Shown in pieces: positions 12,501-25,946 of a stretch of DNA of 64,000 nt; the stretch's first letter is position 1, and every line of letters begins with the position of its first letter. The stretch comes from Clavulina sp. PMI_390. Its lineage: Eukaryota > Basidiomycota > Agaricomycetes > Cantharellales > Hydnaceae. Both the position numbers and the translations under genes were made by a program. The stretch covers positions 67,940 to 131,939 of the forward strand of contig WIDE01000059.1 in the NCBI GenBank assembly GCA_015039315.1. Reading direction: 5' to 3'. The notes under the pieces were generated by a model. The model made no database searches, had not been told where the DNA came from, and saw nothing but the letters and a program-made list of their open reading frames with translations.

Positions 12501-15500
12501 CTACACTCCCCCCAGAAGCGCCTGTTTGCCTCTGTTTCCAGCGAGGTTTCATCAGCGCGATCCATTCAGAATACTTCATTGTTCGGGGATCAGGATCGGG
12601 ACCCTCTATTTCCAGTGATTCATTCTCCTTTGCTTTGGGCTTGCGCTGGACGGTTGCAATCTTGGGTCGGGGGAAGTCATCAGCAGGATCCTTGCCAAAA
12701 TCTTCAATGTCCATAGGAGCTTCATTGGCAGTAATGGCCTTGCGTTCAGAAGGGTCGATACGCTTGAAGAAGTCGGTCATTTTGTGCTGCTGGAACTTGT
12801 CTTCAAGTGCAGTCACCCTCTTGTGGAGCCAATCAGGATGCCGGACGCGAGGTACAGGGTTCGAGACCTTCTGCATAGCGGCGGGGATAGTAATGAGCTT
12901 CTGAATGACAGAGCCTAGCCGTTCGATATAATAGTTCCAGTCCAAAATGGATCGGATATCAAAATCGACGACACGGTTGTCTCGCAGCCACTTTCTGAGG
13001 AACGTGCGTTTCACGCTCTCCTCGGCCGAGAAGATCGCGACGGGAACGGCGCGCTCAGTCACAGGAGCTCCAAGTGGCTTCTCAGAGATGATGAACTTGC
13101 ATGCCAGACCTTTGTCTTTCACCATCTGCGAGCCAAGGAATTCGGCGAGGCGACGCGCAGTGCTAATGGAAGTGGACTTCTGACTGCCATACTCAGCTAG
13201 CGTCTTGGACATGCTCCGGTTCTCTGAGATAAGGTCGACAAGTTCCTCGTCCGTCAAACTTGCTCCTTTACTGAACAAGACATCCAGCCACTGATCGGCA
13301 ACCACTGCGACCTCGCCATAACACTCTTCAAGGGTGGTACCAAGGAGGAACTTCTCGAAGATGGCCGTTTGGAAGATCTTGATGAGCTGCAGCTCGCCAC
13401 GACGCTTGACCTCGAAGCCTTTCAACTCAGCCAGAGAACCATCGTCGTTGAAGACAGCATAGCGCTTCTTCAGGAGCTTGTCCTCCTCTTTTGACGAGGG
13501 GAGGATCATCGCCTTGTACGGCCCATCAAGCTCAAAGAAGATAGAGTTTTCGCTGTGAACGGCGTATGTGCCTTTCTCGGGATCAACGAGATCGTGGTAC
13601 TGATGATTCGTAAAACCATCATACACGAGATGGTTGAGCATGGTGCAAGGATATGAAAAGAAAAGGGGCTTTCCTGAGGCCACTTTGAAGGTAAAGTTTT
13701 CAGGGAAAGTGCCTGGTAGCATGCACCAGATACCATCCGTATCTAACTCGAGAGGGCGCCCAATTTGCTCCACTAGTTGACGCGCCATTTGAATGATCCG
13801 CGCTCCCGTAAGGCATGTAATGCCTGCCATCTCCATAGAGTGCCATCGGGCGCCCTTACGCATGACATAGCCATAGAAAGAGTTAAGGATGCACTTGTGC
13901 GCAAGCTGGAGGGAATCGTAGAGGACGATCATCTTCTTCGCTTCCTCGATCTCGGCGAGAGAACCTCCCGCGTTCGCTGCGTCAAGTTTTTTCTTCCAAT
14001 CCTTGTGTAGACCCTTGTAGGTATAACGCCGGTCTCGGAAAGCTCGGACGGTGTCAATATAGAAGGGATTTTCGCGCTGGCAAATGATCGCCTCTCGCTC
14101 TACAACTTTGGTCTCCTTAGTCTTGCGATAGACCTTCCGAGAATAGTCCCCGAGTCGCTTGTGCAGCAAAGAAGACTGTTCAGCGGGAGATAGTTCATCG
14201 AACTGTCGTCTGGGCCCTCCAGGACGCTTGGGTGGCATCGTTTCCCTCGTGAGAGCGAATTTAACCATGTTGAACTCATCACGACCTGCAGGGAAGTACT
14301 CTCCACGCCATGCCCATGTCATCCGACGGTCACAAGTCTTTCCTGGGCGATTATAGTCGCACATAGCGCAAGTGGCTTCAGTAACGACCGAGTCGGGCTG
14401 CAGTCGATTGGACAACATGATGTTGGGATACATGGCTGCGACGTCAAGATGATAGATGAGAGGATTGTCGGTACGGGAGGGGTTATCGCGGAGATCTTCG
14501 AGGGCCTTGGTGATGCTCGCTTTCACTTCATCATAGTTGGTGACGTTGGCGAGATCGGTCTTGAACTCTTGGGTGATACAGAACTGTAGAGCTCGATCCA
14601 GGTCATCAATGAGCTATCAATAGAATGTTATGAGAATCGGAGATGTAAGGATGACTATGGTTCAAGGGTTTACCTTCTGTGCTGCTTCTGGGACAACCTT
14701 GAAATTTGTTGGAATATCGCTTCTGAATACGCCAGCCTCAAGGGCTTCGACGTGACCGCCAACATATGTCTCTGACGCGAGAAGATGTCCTTCAAACATT
14801 TCACCTTGCGGCTCCTCATGCCTATTTGGCATGATGATGCGACCAGTGTATGCCTCCACCTAAAGCGAGGGTGAGTGACACACCATGTAGCTGATATTGG
14901 CGCAACTCACCATCAGCAAGGTCTCGCACAGGGTACCACTTCCCTTCCGGAGAACCTCATCCGGATTGAGGGGAATGATGTTGCAGAGGGAGAAAACGAA
15001 AGGATGCACATATTTCATGTACAGGTAGTATGTGGCGACGGCATCGGACACAGAGTATTGTGCTAGTGTCTGAGGTTGTTCGACAGCATATCTGCAACGG
15101 GGTAAATAACGATTGATGGAGGAAAGTGACAAAAGCTTACGGGGTCATCAGCTCCGGATCTAGCTCGAGGGGGTTGTATCCTAGCTTATATGTGGTGACC
15201 GCCTTCAAACCCTGGGAGCCTTGCGGGAGATACGAGTCTCGCTTGACCCATCGGAAGCAGTCCATGTGTACACATGAACGACATTTGTACTCGTCTTCTT
15301 GGTCCTTTGCGAAGCCGATCTCAAGGTACATGTCGATACCATGAACCTTCGCTCGCGCATCAACGAACGGGAAATCGAAAGCATCACCGTTGTAGGTCGC
15401 CATCACAGTCGGCTTGGATTCGCGGATGTGCTCAAACCACCGTCGAATGACGGCAGCTTCGTCCGGTTCGTTGAAAATTGTGAAGGGACCATCATACTCC

Positions 15501-16839
15501 GGCTTCGGGGTGTAGTCAAAATCTTCGATATCTTCACTGACGATATCACGGTTCGTAATGAGGAAGCCTTGGCCATCAATCATATATGATATCATCATAA
15601 TTTGATCGATGGCCTGGTCGGGGAATTTGAGTGGGGCCTTGGTGACTTCGATATCGAAGGCCATGACTACAGGATCGGCACGCTTTACTCGTTCCGGGAT
15701 TCGAGTGAGGATAATGTCTCCCTGCGAGGCAGCGACAGTGTACCAATATCCTACACGGATATCTTGTGAAATGGTCAGCTTACAGCTCCGAGTCCCATCA
15801 TGAACTAGACAAAATATAGCTACCGTTATCAATGGCAACTCGGAGATAGTAGGTGACATCATATTCTCGGATGTCCATTATAAGCTCTCGAGGGTCGGAT
15901 GGCCGATCTTTTCGAAGGGTCGATTCCGCCTCGGCATCCATAGGATCGAGCTCTACGTCAATATCCATTCTTGCTGTTGCCTGCATGACTTCCGCATAGG
16001 CATCTACGGCCTCCATCTTTGAGCCGTTGCTCTGGGCTAGAGGTAAAATCTCTTTTCGAACAGACATGAGGTCGGTGACGTTGCGGAAGCTGAGTTGTAG
16101 GAAGGTCCGTTGATAACCTAGGAGGTGATTTGCCTGAGAAAGAGATCAGTCGAGCTAATCAGAGGACTTGGAATGATCTATTTTTGGCACCAGCTTCAGG
16201 TCCTCCTTTTTCACCCTTGATACTTTTCGCAATACGCCTTCGTATGTCTTCATCAGCCACTCTTCAACGGTGGACTCCGTGCCAGTCTAGAGGGTTCAAC
16301 GATCGGTGAGTAGCAGTGACACATAGATAGGGGTACTCACTTTGCAGCCGATATGGAAGTAGGGGTCGTAAGGGATCGTTGCCTTGAACATACCACCATC
16401 GTCCTGGATGAAATAATAATCAACGGCCGCTTGTCCGTTAGGCGCATCTTCGTCTTTAACAGTGGTCTAGAATGAGATCATGGGCAGTATAGAAGTGTTA
16501 ATAGGGTTGAAACACGAGAAAACGCGTCGGTGTGGCGGCGATCGAAGTGCAACTCACCGGATGCATATTGACGAGCCACCCCTCGCGCTTTGGTCCCTCG
16601 GTAAACCGTCCGAACCCAAGCTTTTCGTCGACTTCATCGCTCAGAGCAGTCCTCTCAAGTCTTTCAGCAGCCTTGCTGGCCTCGTCTTGCTTTGCATCGT
16701 TGGCCGTGAACGTTCGGCCGCCTGTCGTGGTCGCACCGCCAGCCCCTCCTCTTCCTCGTCCACGCCCACCACGAAAACCACCAGAGCGCCCACGGAAGTT
16801 TCCTCGGAAAGATCCTCGAGTACCAGAGCCACGCGCCAT
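9571..16839 (-). CDS. POL2: DNA polymerase epsilon catalytic subunit (Pol2)
   Basis: Family B replicative polymerase that makes the leading strand in the nucleus and has a proofreading exonuclease. Exons: 16558-16839, 16341-16466, 16191-16286, 15824-16133, 15141-15762, 14911-15091, 14674-14859, 12130-14613, 9669-12077 and 9571-9603. All joins keep frame and give 2242 residues, against 2222 in yeast. A Gly/Arg-rich head ([10 protein letters not shown]) precedes the conserved part. Exo I is MAFDIEVTK near residue 308. Polymerase motif A is [12 protein letters not shown] near residue 656, and motif C is the epsilon-type ELDTDGIW near residue 890. The C-terminal half is the inactive polymerase fold ending in two Cys modules, CRSC...CLIC and CAKC...CHC, which bind metal and the Dpb2 partner. 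The last exon adds only ten residues ([10 protein letters not shown]). Nothing suggests loss of function. Confidence 0.97.
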
Positions 16840-17349
16840 AGGTGTGAGCTAAAAAGTGATCCTGTCCGAACGCGCGCTGCCCAAACGCGGTCGACTAGTG
16901 TTTGGGATTGTGTTTCTCGAGAATTGAGATGCTTATGGTTTGTTGTTGAGTGTTTATATATTGGCTCCTCATAGTCTAACCTTTTTGGTCGATCTGAGAG
17001 GTATTGGGAGAGAAACAAATACAAGGCAGGGTTTATGAATTTCGGGATACAGTTCCCGTACCAGCAGGTCAATTTTTAAGAGAGTGGGGAAGGGAGGAAG
17101 ACTAAGATAGTAATACAAGAAGAGCACGATGTGGAGAAACGGAGACCATATAGTATGGCCGACGATGATAACAGAGTAACATACGGACATTGGATAGAAA
17201 TAGAGAAGGTATTTCGAGGCCGGAGGCTGGGGAATTACGGCTGCCCTGTCGCGAACGGGGTCCACCTAAACCGCAGCCCTTGTTGAAGGACTGAATCGGA
17301 TTGTCAGTTATCAGTGTGCAATGGCGGCGTGGCATTCGGGTGCAGATTA
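16840..17349. other. Intergenic, POL2 promoter side
   Basis: Spans the promoter of the polymerase gene and the 3' region of the small gene to its right. Open frames here have no motif. A further 3' exon of the small gene cannot be excluded, but none is needed. Confidence 0.4.
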
Positions 17350-17856
17350 TTAGTCAAGCTCTACTGACTCGAGCGGAGCGAACAAACCTGGCTCGTCTTG
17401 ACGCTGTCCTTGAGGTTGAGGCTGAGGCTGAGGCTGGGGAGGGACTGGTGCCTGGAGAGGGGCCTGCGCAGGGCCCTGTGCAGGCCCTTGCATTGCATTG
17501 GTGCCTTGGGTCGGCTGGTGGGGGCGAATAGCATCGGGCCTGTAACCAATGGTCCAGCGACGTCCTCCCCACTCGAAGATCATACTATACGGCAAGGCGT
17601 TCGGTCCCTAAAGAACCAGCATAAGGCAGGCTAAGTTTCGATGCTAGAGAACGCGTCCCGAGATACAGCCGAAAGGAGGAGCCTTACGAGGTTCAAGAAG
17701 ACCCAACCCACGAAGAACACCACCTCAAAGAAGTTGTCAGCCTTCCGGACTTCCACCATCTCTCCATACTTGAACTAGAAGGTACAGGAGGTGGTTAATT
17801 CACTACAGCATCCTGGTGGGCAAAGGGGGACTCACTTTAAGACCGTTCGACGCCAT
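17350..17856 (-). CDS. Small unknown protein with Pro/Gln tail
   Basis: I do not recognise this family. Three exons (17836-17856, 17688-17774 and 17350-17607) join in phase to a 121-residue protein. The first exon holds just seven codons (MASNGLK). The first half looks folded: KYGEMVEVRKADNFFEVVFF is followed by a hydrophobic stretch (VGWVFLN), then MIFEWGGRRWTIGYRPDAIR. The second half is low complexity, built from GPAQ and APLQ units and a PQPQ run, and ends in an acidic tail (LESVELD). The consistent splice phases and GT-AG borders argue that it is a real gene. The hydrophobic piece is too short and too charged around its edges to call a membrane span. Confidence 0.65.
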
Positions 17857-20039
17857 CGGGAGACCTGTATGTCGAGGAGAGACTTGATGATATTGACCTG
17901 AACCCTTCTCCCCCCCCTGGTCCTTTTATGCTTCCAGGAGCAATATGAGCCGTGACTGAAAATATTGAGCTGCAGCTCGTTCTCAATATACGAAAGAACG
18001 GACTAAGCGATTGAGCTAAGGATGAATGGGCGCTTTGTGCGGAATTGCGTTGTCCTGAAAGGGAGGGCTATTCGCATTCCAAATCATATGTGTTTGGTCG
18101 GCCACGGGGTAAACGTCATGCATGGTCTGTTCGGGGCTTCGTCGTGGCGCAGTCATCCAGCGCCCAAGGGGGTTACCATGAAGTCCCCATTCAGATGAAG
18201 TCACAAGGAGCGTCAATCACAAAGCCACCAAAGAGATGGGGCGAGCAAGAGTTGGGGAAAGATTGTTCTTCTCTAGCTTTTGCGAGTAGCACGGGGTATG
18301 AATGGAGGGAGCGATCCGGTTGCTGTTGCCCTCCTTCGTTACACAAGCTTCGCGCGCAGCATTGATGAGTAATGAATTGTGGGCTCACGGACAGGTTGTT
18401 GTTTTGAATGGCTAAAAACCGACACCGATGTAGAAGCTTCAAGTAGCGCGTACTTGTTCCGATCGTTGGAGCCGTCCGACCATTCCGAAATCCGTCATTC
18501 CGTGGGAGAAAAGGGTCACGGGTCGGGGAGTAATGCTTCCTTTATTTGAAAGCCTACCCGAAAGAAAGGCAGGACGACGATCCCCAGCGTCAAGTGCAAT
18601 GAGGTTGGGGGTTACCACATGCCATTACACTACCGATGAATAAGCCTATAGGCCTAGAGAGTACGTGAGGTGTCATCGTAGATGTTGGGAAGGGATCCCC
18701 AGCCCGAGCCTACCCGAGGATGAATGCTGGAGGGCGGATGGCATTCATGTGCTGGTTTGTCCAGTCATGATCGCCACCAGCGATGTTGGAACCGCATCCC
18801 GGCGGAAGAAAGGCTATCTCGGGGGTTTGGTGATGTAACAGCCACTTCAGCCTCGATCTCCGCAAACAGGCTGTCCAGGATACGAGGCTGGTGACTGAGA
18901 TACAGAAGGGGTGGGTCGATCGACTTGAGAAGCGGATACTTTCTGGTGAGCGCTATCTATGATCTCCGCAAAGTGGGAGATGTGTGGCTGCAATGAGATA
19001 AATATTATTTATATGAGCGATCGAGATGCAGGATGATGATTTCAACTGGCTGTGTGCCCATGTCCAATGGTCCCAGAGTGTTGGCAGCATGAGCTGAGGC
19101 TCTTAAGGGTATAGTGACGCCGCTGGTGGCGCAGGCAGCGCGCGGCAATCGCATGGCTGGCGACGATCATTTCAGCCATTGGTAGTCCCAAGTTTGGGGA
19201 GCTCAGCTAGTGCATAGAACAGCATTCAACATTGACGTGGGGGCGAAGATGCTCATGAACAAAGGCTAGCTTCAGAGTAGAGTCCACTGTAGTCAAATTC
19301 CATGAAATCGTAGGAGAGTACTTATTGGTTAATGCGACAGGTCGGGGAGCTGTGAGGAGAGAAACACGTTGGTGGCTTCAATTTCGGTCACAGTCACGCT
19401 GACGTGGTCCGCTGCGGCTTCCACATGGCCTCCGATTGCCAACTCAGAGATCGACAGGGACCGGAGCAAATATCAAGGCACGTCATAGACATAGAAAGAT
19501 TTCATTTTTCCCTTGTATCCTACTTAGGTAATAGTAGGTTTATCGATATTTTGAAAGGGGATTGACGGTAAGAAAGAGCCAAGGGAGAAGCGATCGCGCT
19601 GAGTAATTATTGGATGAATAAACAGAGAATCGGAAAAAATGAAAACAAAAAGGGGCGCTAAAGGTTAAGGTACAAGTTTGTGGGGGACTTGGTTAGTGAC
19701 TCGGCCCCAAGAAAAGGAAATGCGATGAAATGAGAGAAAGCCACAAGGCGAGAGAAGGGGATGTGATAGTTGAGAATTGTGAAGAAAAAAGAAGAAACGT
19801 TAAGGAAGTGGAGGATCAAGCAACAAACATGACTAGAGTGAGAAGACATATTGAGAAATCATACACGACATGTTGGCGATGTCCCGTATGGTTACTCCAT
19901 GAGCTGATGATGCCGAGGAAAATGAGGGGTATGTACGGCAAGAATGTGTGAAAAGAGAAAGAGACAATAATGAAGATGATAATATCAAGAGAGGAATCAG
20001 GAATCACATAATGCGATCATCGTGGATGGAGAATGGGAG
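17857..20039. other. Long intergenic region, nothing identified
   Basis: About 2.2 kb between two leftward genes. I see only short overlapping frames, no tRNA-like cloverleaf, no splice-linked exons and no terminal repeats. It contains the promoter of the 121-residue gene and the 3' end of the gene that stops at 20040. A long non-coding transcript cannot be judged from sequence. Confidence 0.4.
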
Positions 20040-23000
20040 TTAAGGAGTTGGGGTTTCACCATCGGTGTCCCCATCGTTCGCACTCATAGAAATTTCGTTC
20101 GATCCAGTAGTCATACTCTGGACAGAAGGCTTGGCTCTACCCTTGCCAATAAAAGCTAGGGGCTCATCTGCGGTACTCGTACCATTCGAGGAACTAGCGC
20201 TCATGTCCGCACTAGGGGCAAGTGGAGGCTGCTGTAGAATAAAGCTCGCCACCGCAGCTCTCCCCATTCCTGGTACAGGCGTGCTTCCAGAGGATGATGA
20301 CGTAGAGTAAGAGCGTCTCAAGGTCGGTAATTGGTTGAGAGCATCATAACCGGGCCCATAAGGCGAGGATAGCGGCGACGGCGAGAGCATTGGTAGCTGG
20401 AGAGGATGCGGCATCGCGAGTGGGCTCAACATGTTCATTCCACCTGCACTTGATGGAGACGCATGAGGGTATGTATGGGATGGAGGACGAGAGGGACTAC
20501 GCGAGGTAGCAAGAGGCGGATTGCGCAGGATTGAAGAAGCGAGGTCGTTGGGTATATCATCGTCCTCGTCGTCATCAAGATCCAGAACTGAAGGGTTATC
20601 GGTGCTTGCACTGCTGGTTTCCACGTCCCCTTGCACTTGGACGAAGACGTCAGGAACAGCCATGGACTGCTGCTCCTCTAAATCCGCATCTTCGTCAGCA
20701 GCTTCCGCAATGTCCGTCATGGACGCAGCAGCGCTCCCTGCAGAGAGACTTTCCCCGCTGATCGACGTCGAGCGAGACAGTGGTAGACCAATTGCAGCAG
20801 CGACATCAACCTCCTCAATCGGCTCGTTCACAGGGGGGCTTGAAGTGAGGGGAAGCGATCCAGGGAAACGCGATGGGTTTCCAGCCGCAGTGCTCGCACC
20901 CGTACCACCTGAACTTGCCGTCCTAAGATTAGTGAGCATAGCGGGCGGCAACCCGCGCAATGAGCTGGGTGGTGTCCCAGTCGTCATCGGCGTGAGCGGG
21001 CCAGGGTTCGTCGGCTGTTTCTTTGGGGATCGTCGGCCACCTCCACCAGCATTCCCGTTCCCGTTCATAGGCCCAATACCTCCGCTATCGCCGTTCGCAC
21101 CGCCATTGATAAACGGCGATGGCGCTCTCGATCGTGACCGCCCGCCCCCGCCGCCCGAGTTAGGTCTGCTTCCGCGCGAATAGCTCCCGTGCCTCGAAGA
21201 CCCAGAAGCTGCGGACGGAGGGCGCGAAACGGGATGGGCAGGCCCACCATTAGGCGGTTGGCCCATCCCGATCCCGCCTGGACCAACACCAACACCCCCA
21301 CTTACACCACCGCTGCCACCACTTCCAGGAGCACCAGCGGGGAGGAAACTCGAGGCTGACGGGGGACTATACACGCCCGCTGGCCCTGGCCCTGGACGCA
21401 CAGGCACAGGGAACATCATCGGGACCATGCCATTCACGGGAGAAGGCAAAGGCACGCCCATAGGTAAGTTCATATTTCGTCCACCCATCATCATAGCCGA
21501 CATTGGCATAGGCATTGGCATGGGCATTGGTGCCCCGTTCACCTGCATATTCATATTCATGTTCATCATACCAAGGTTCATGCCCAAGGGGAACGCGCCA
21601 CCAGGCCCGCCCCCACCAGAGTTAGGAGGTGACAGAGGGAATGGGTAGGCGACGATTGGGGTCGGGGACTGTAGCTGCCCTTCGGCAGGATGTGGACCGG
21701 GGGCCGGGGAAATACCGGCCGGGGTGGATGATTGGGACGGAGCGGCCTCGCTGCCGACAGCAGCAGGAGTAACAGTAGAGGATGTCGTTGTAGAGGTGGG
21801 GCCAGTATTCGTCACAGAGCCTTGCTGCTGTTGCTGTAGCGCAGCAATCTGGACAGGTCTCTGTTGATAAATCTGTCCATGTCGCATGAGGTGCGCAGTC
21901 AGAAGATACAGAAATAGCAAAAACAAGAATATATATAAAGAAAGCTCACCTCGCTCCCGTTTGCGCTAGGGTTGGGACTAAGCATCGGAGGCCCACCCAT
22001 CTGACTCAGGCGCGCAAGTTCAGCACCCCAAGCCCACCTCATCCTCTCATACTCCGTGAACAAACGTGTGCACTCGGCGCGCCACCGCTCTTCTCTCCCT
22101 TTAGCCTCCTCCAAAGCCATCTTCAGCCCGTTCACTGTCTCCTCTGGATTCGGGCTGGGGATGTATGGCGAAGGCGGCGGATCGTTCAGAGACGGGAACA
22201 AAATATCGAGCACGGCGGGCGCCTGGTCATGCTCGTGCTCTTCTCTTTGCACAGGGTCGTCCTTTTTCTCGGCTTGAGGGGTATCTTCACCCTGCTCACT
22301 ATCAGCAAGCCCCACGTCCGGCACACCCCGTCTCGGATTCGCCCCAAGGGTGGTGCTAACTGTGAGGTTAGTCGGCGTGGTATAGATCGCCGACGATCTC
22401 CGATTGCGCTCCTCTGCTCGGGATGCAATAGAAGGAACTTCTGTGGGAGGGCCAGGCGTCTTCCACATGGGTTCATATTGCAAGGAAGAACCAGCCAGAG
22501 ATGGATGAGGAAGGAGGTACGGTGATGAGGCGTGCTGATGATGGGGTTGAGACGCAATATTGGAAGAAGGAGGAAAGGGGGAATATGAAGGTGAATAAGG
22601 ATAATTTGTCGAGAAGGCCTCTCGCGCAGGCGCTCTACTTGTCGAAGACGAATCCGCGACAGCCTGCTGATCGTGCCCATTGTTCCAATCAAGCGAGTTA
22701 TCCCACACAGACAACTCTGTTTCAGCACTGGCACTTGCGCTTGCTCTCAGTGCACCATTTCTCTTGGGAGAATCAGGGCGAGTGAACACTGAGGCAGCAG
22801 TTGAGGTGGCGCCAAGCGTACTTGGCGCACTCACGCTTGACCCAAGCTGCCCGTCTTGCCGTTGCCGCTGCTGCGCAGACGACCCACGCCCAGGGACGAG
22901 ATGACGGTCGCTATGAGCGTGCCGCGGATTATCCCGCTGCCCAACACGTGGATCCATATTCCCTAAAGCATCGTCCACATCTGCAGCATTGACGTACAAC

Positions 23001-24175
23001 GGCTGTTCGGCATCGGCCGAACCCCAGTCAGAGCCCTCCCCGTTTACGTGTACATCCTCATCATCTTCACGGCCGCTTTTAGGTACGTGCGATGTTGATA
23101 TTGGGAGGTGAGCAGGCGGGGTGGTGGGGGATAGTTGGGAGGATGAGGCGGATGAAGAAGTCGTTGAGGTGGCAGACATGGTTGAGACTGAGACGGTTGC
23201 GTTACTTGAACGACGAGGGGAATGGGTACTTGGAACAATCGTTCGTGAAGAGATAGACTCCGCTATTAATCGTGAGGGTCGTTGATAGGGCGATGATGCA
23301 GAAGGTACCAGAGAGGACGACGGATGTTCCATTGCTGCCAAGCGAGGCCCATCGGCATATGCATTGAGTGCACGTACAGTCAATTTTGAGGGCCGCAAGG
23401 GAAGTCGAGGTAGCCGCAACGAGGCCAGAGCTGGGGGAGGATGATGCAGGGGAGGTTGGAGCAACCGACGCCGCCTCGTGCTTGTACCTTCAAGGCTCAC
23501 AGGCGCAGGTGCAACGGGAGTGTCGATGATATCATCTCCTGCTTCATCAGCAGAGTCCTCGTCATACAAAAGTCCGTCTGGATGTTGTTCGGATGGATCG
23601 AGAGTAGATGAGAGCTCATCTCCGAGCGTGCTCGGGGCAGAGTCAATACTCGGACTATACGGTCTATGGCCAGTTGGGAGGATAGAAACAGACGTAGTAG
23701 GAGACATATGAGAGGAGGATGCCTGGTTGTAGCTGGAAGGGGATGCACGGGGGACCGTTGAGCTGGCATGAGAGACTCTTGGCTGGGGGTTGGGCTTGGA
23801 AGGCTGCCCATTCTTGAAGAGTTCCTTTACGGGATCTTTACCTCTCTTTCGACGATCTTTTGAGCGTTTCTTTTTGTCAGACTGCGAAGTGGCAAGATTC
23901 GCGAGGAGGGCGGAGGAAGTCGCGTCGGTGCCAACGGCGCCAGCAGAGCCGGAGCCATATTCCAGGGACGATGACGGCTCGTTTAGATCACCGTGACGCG
24001 CCTTGATGCGCCAGTGACGGTATTGCAACGCTGCAAAGAGAGAAACGGCGAGGACAGAGAGTCCGACTTGGCCAACAGGGGAGCCAAACATGGCAGTCAT
24101 TGACAATCCAGCAGGGCCGTCGCCAGCGGGGCCAGTGTCGGAGTCGACGAGGACGAACTCAGTGGCATCGCCCAT
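20040..24175 (-). CDS. Large disordered protein with one N-terminal membrane span
   Basis: Family not recognised. Exons 21950-24175 and 20040-21872 join in phase (intron of 77 bp) to 1352 residues. Near residues 33-52 is one hydrophobic span (VGLSVLAVSLFAALQ) followed by basic YRHWRIK, then KKKRSKDRRKRGKD, so a single-pass or tail-in-cytosol topology is likely. Most of the chain is low complexity and rich in Ser, Pro and Gly. The one clearly helical part is at the end of exon 1 (KMALEEAKGREERWRAECTR and onward), a probable coiled coil shared with the start of exon 2, where a Gln run follows (ALQQQQQ). The tail has RSRSRAPSP and acidic LDDDEDDD patches. It could be a membrane-anchored scaffold, but no function should be assigned. 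Confidence 0.75.
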
Positions 24176-25946
24176 GGTGGGTTGGGGAGCACAGGGGAGC
24201 GAGGAGCACGCTCGTCGACACCGAAGAGAGAGTTGAGATGTGAGACGTGACTGGGCCTGTGATTCTGAGTGCTAAATGCGTTGACGTCGGTCCCTGATCG
24301 TCGTCACAGGTGGTGCAGACTGACCTATGAAAGAATGACACACACAAAACAGGAGAAACGAGATACTGAGCGAGGGGGAACGCGCTGGGGGCGGGAGAGG
24401 GGAGGGAGGAAGAGGTTCACTGTCGGGGGTCAAACTTGCGATGGACTGAATTGGGTTCGGATGTTCGACTGCTAAATTAGGAACTGGGACCTATGTTCGC
24501 GCACCTGGCCCGGAGCTGGGGCACGAGAGTAGCTATTAGGAGGCGATGGGTGGTATGCAAAAAGAAAAGGCCAAGCCCAAGGAGAAGCGACGCTTGCGTA
24601 AAAAATGCTGTGCGCAAGATCGGAAACTGGGGTGAGCGTGTCATTTGCTCGATCCAAAATCATAGCAACTAAGGTCATTTATGTACACAACTCTGATGCT
24701 CCGTTGCTGCTTCAATTTCGAGTTGTCCTCCTCCAGACCTCGACTAACAAATTTCATATCTACCCCGCTTTGACAAGGGCAATTTTCAATTAGGAGATAA
24801 ATCGGCATGCCACTCAGCAGACAGCCACTGTCAGTTGTTGTTGTTCACCGCTTTCCGGACGCCTCACGACTGTGGCGTAAACATACCCCGAATATTATTG
24901 GTGTCGCACAACCTAGCCTCCCGGACGAGCTCCCTAATTCACTCAAAATAGACAGTACAGGCACATGGCCAGCGGGCCAATATCAATCGGCAAAAGCTTT
25001 GGGCTGGCCGTGATGTATAAACCCTTAATATATGCAAGACATTGATGGGTGGATATACCCAGCTTCTGCCAGCGAAGCGGGAGGCGATGTCAGAAAATAC
25101 AGGCTGAAGAGAAATGAATGCGCTAAATTTTCAAGGAACGGAGAATCGTAACCTCGAAACCCCGGCGAATCGTCCTGTCATTGCCACGTCCAATACTCTG
25201 GACTGGTCGATCGTCGCTCCGGACCTGGATTGTGGAGGTTCATCCGAACTTGCCCCACGTGGGAGTCTAGGACATGTCAAGAACCCCATTGGTGGGAGAA
25301 TACCCTTGGAACAGGACTAATGCTCAGTACAGTCATCTGGTGTGGGGAAATAGCCGTGCCTCAGCGATTCTTTCGAGATTCGCGGTGCTCATCATCAATC
25401 GGGACCTCCTCCGAAGCGTTAGGTACAGAAGATAAATGACGCACCTGTTGACTGATCTGATTCAAACCATCCAAGGCCCAATGATGATGATGTTCCTACA
25501 CTTGCAGGTGAGATGAACGCGCATATGACAGGGCTGATTTTAGAATCATGGTGATTGACAATATGCAGATTCGAAGACTCGTTCTGCCCAGGATTAGAGA
25601 CCAGGGGCATCGAAGTCCCGAGCGATTAGTGGGTACAGTCAATCGATGATGCTCTGGAATTGAACCCTATTCCCCGGGACTTGATCAGCGGAACGAACCT
25701 CATTTTCATAGAACATCCCGGCAGGATGTAGATCATTATCAATACTAAGGGTAACCTGAGTAACTCGGCCATAGTAGTGGATGGCGTATTGAGGAGCGAC
25801 ACTGCTGCCGAAGTCGGCGCGAAGGGACAAAGAACAGCAGATCCAGGTATCGAGACAATGCATTAACCGGATGAGAGTCGGTGCGTCCATTAACAATCTC
25901 CGAGCATGAAGGAAAGATGAATCATAGGACAATCCAAAGAAGCGAT
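24176..25946. other. Intergenic region
   Basis: Contains the promoter side of the disordered membrane protein gene and the 3' flank of the light-chain gene. Several frames of 60-97 codons exist on both strands, but none has a domain, a splice partner or a plausible start context. No RNA gene is seen. Confidence 0.4.

Noticed and set aside
18045..18365. 106-codon plus-strand frame in the long spacer
   Set aside because: Composition unlike a folded protein and no splice partners or homologous motif.
25639..25932. 97-codon minus-strand frame downstream of the light-chain gene
   Set aside because: No motif and no link to the upstream gene, whose last exon has a clear stop at 25947.
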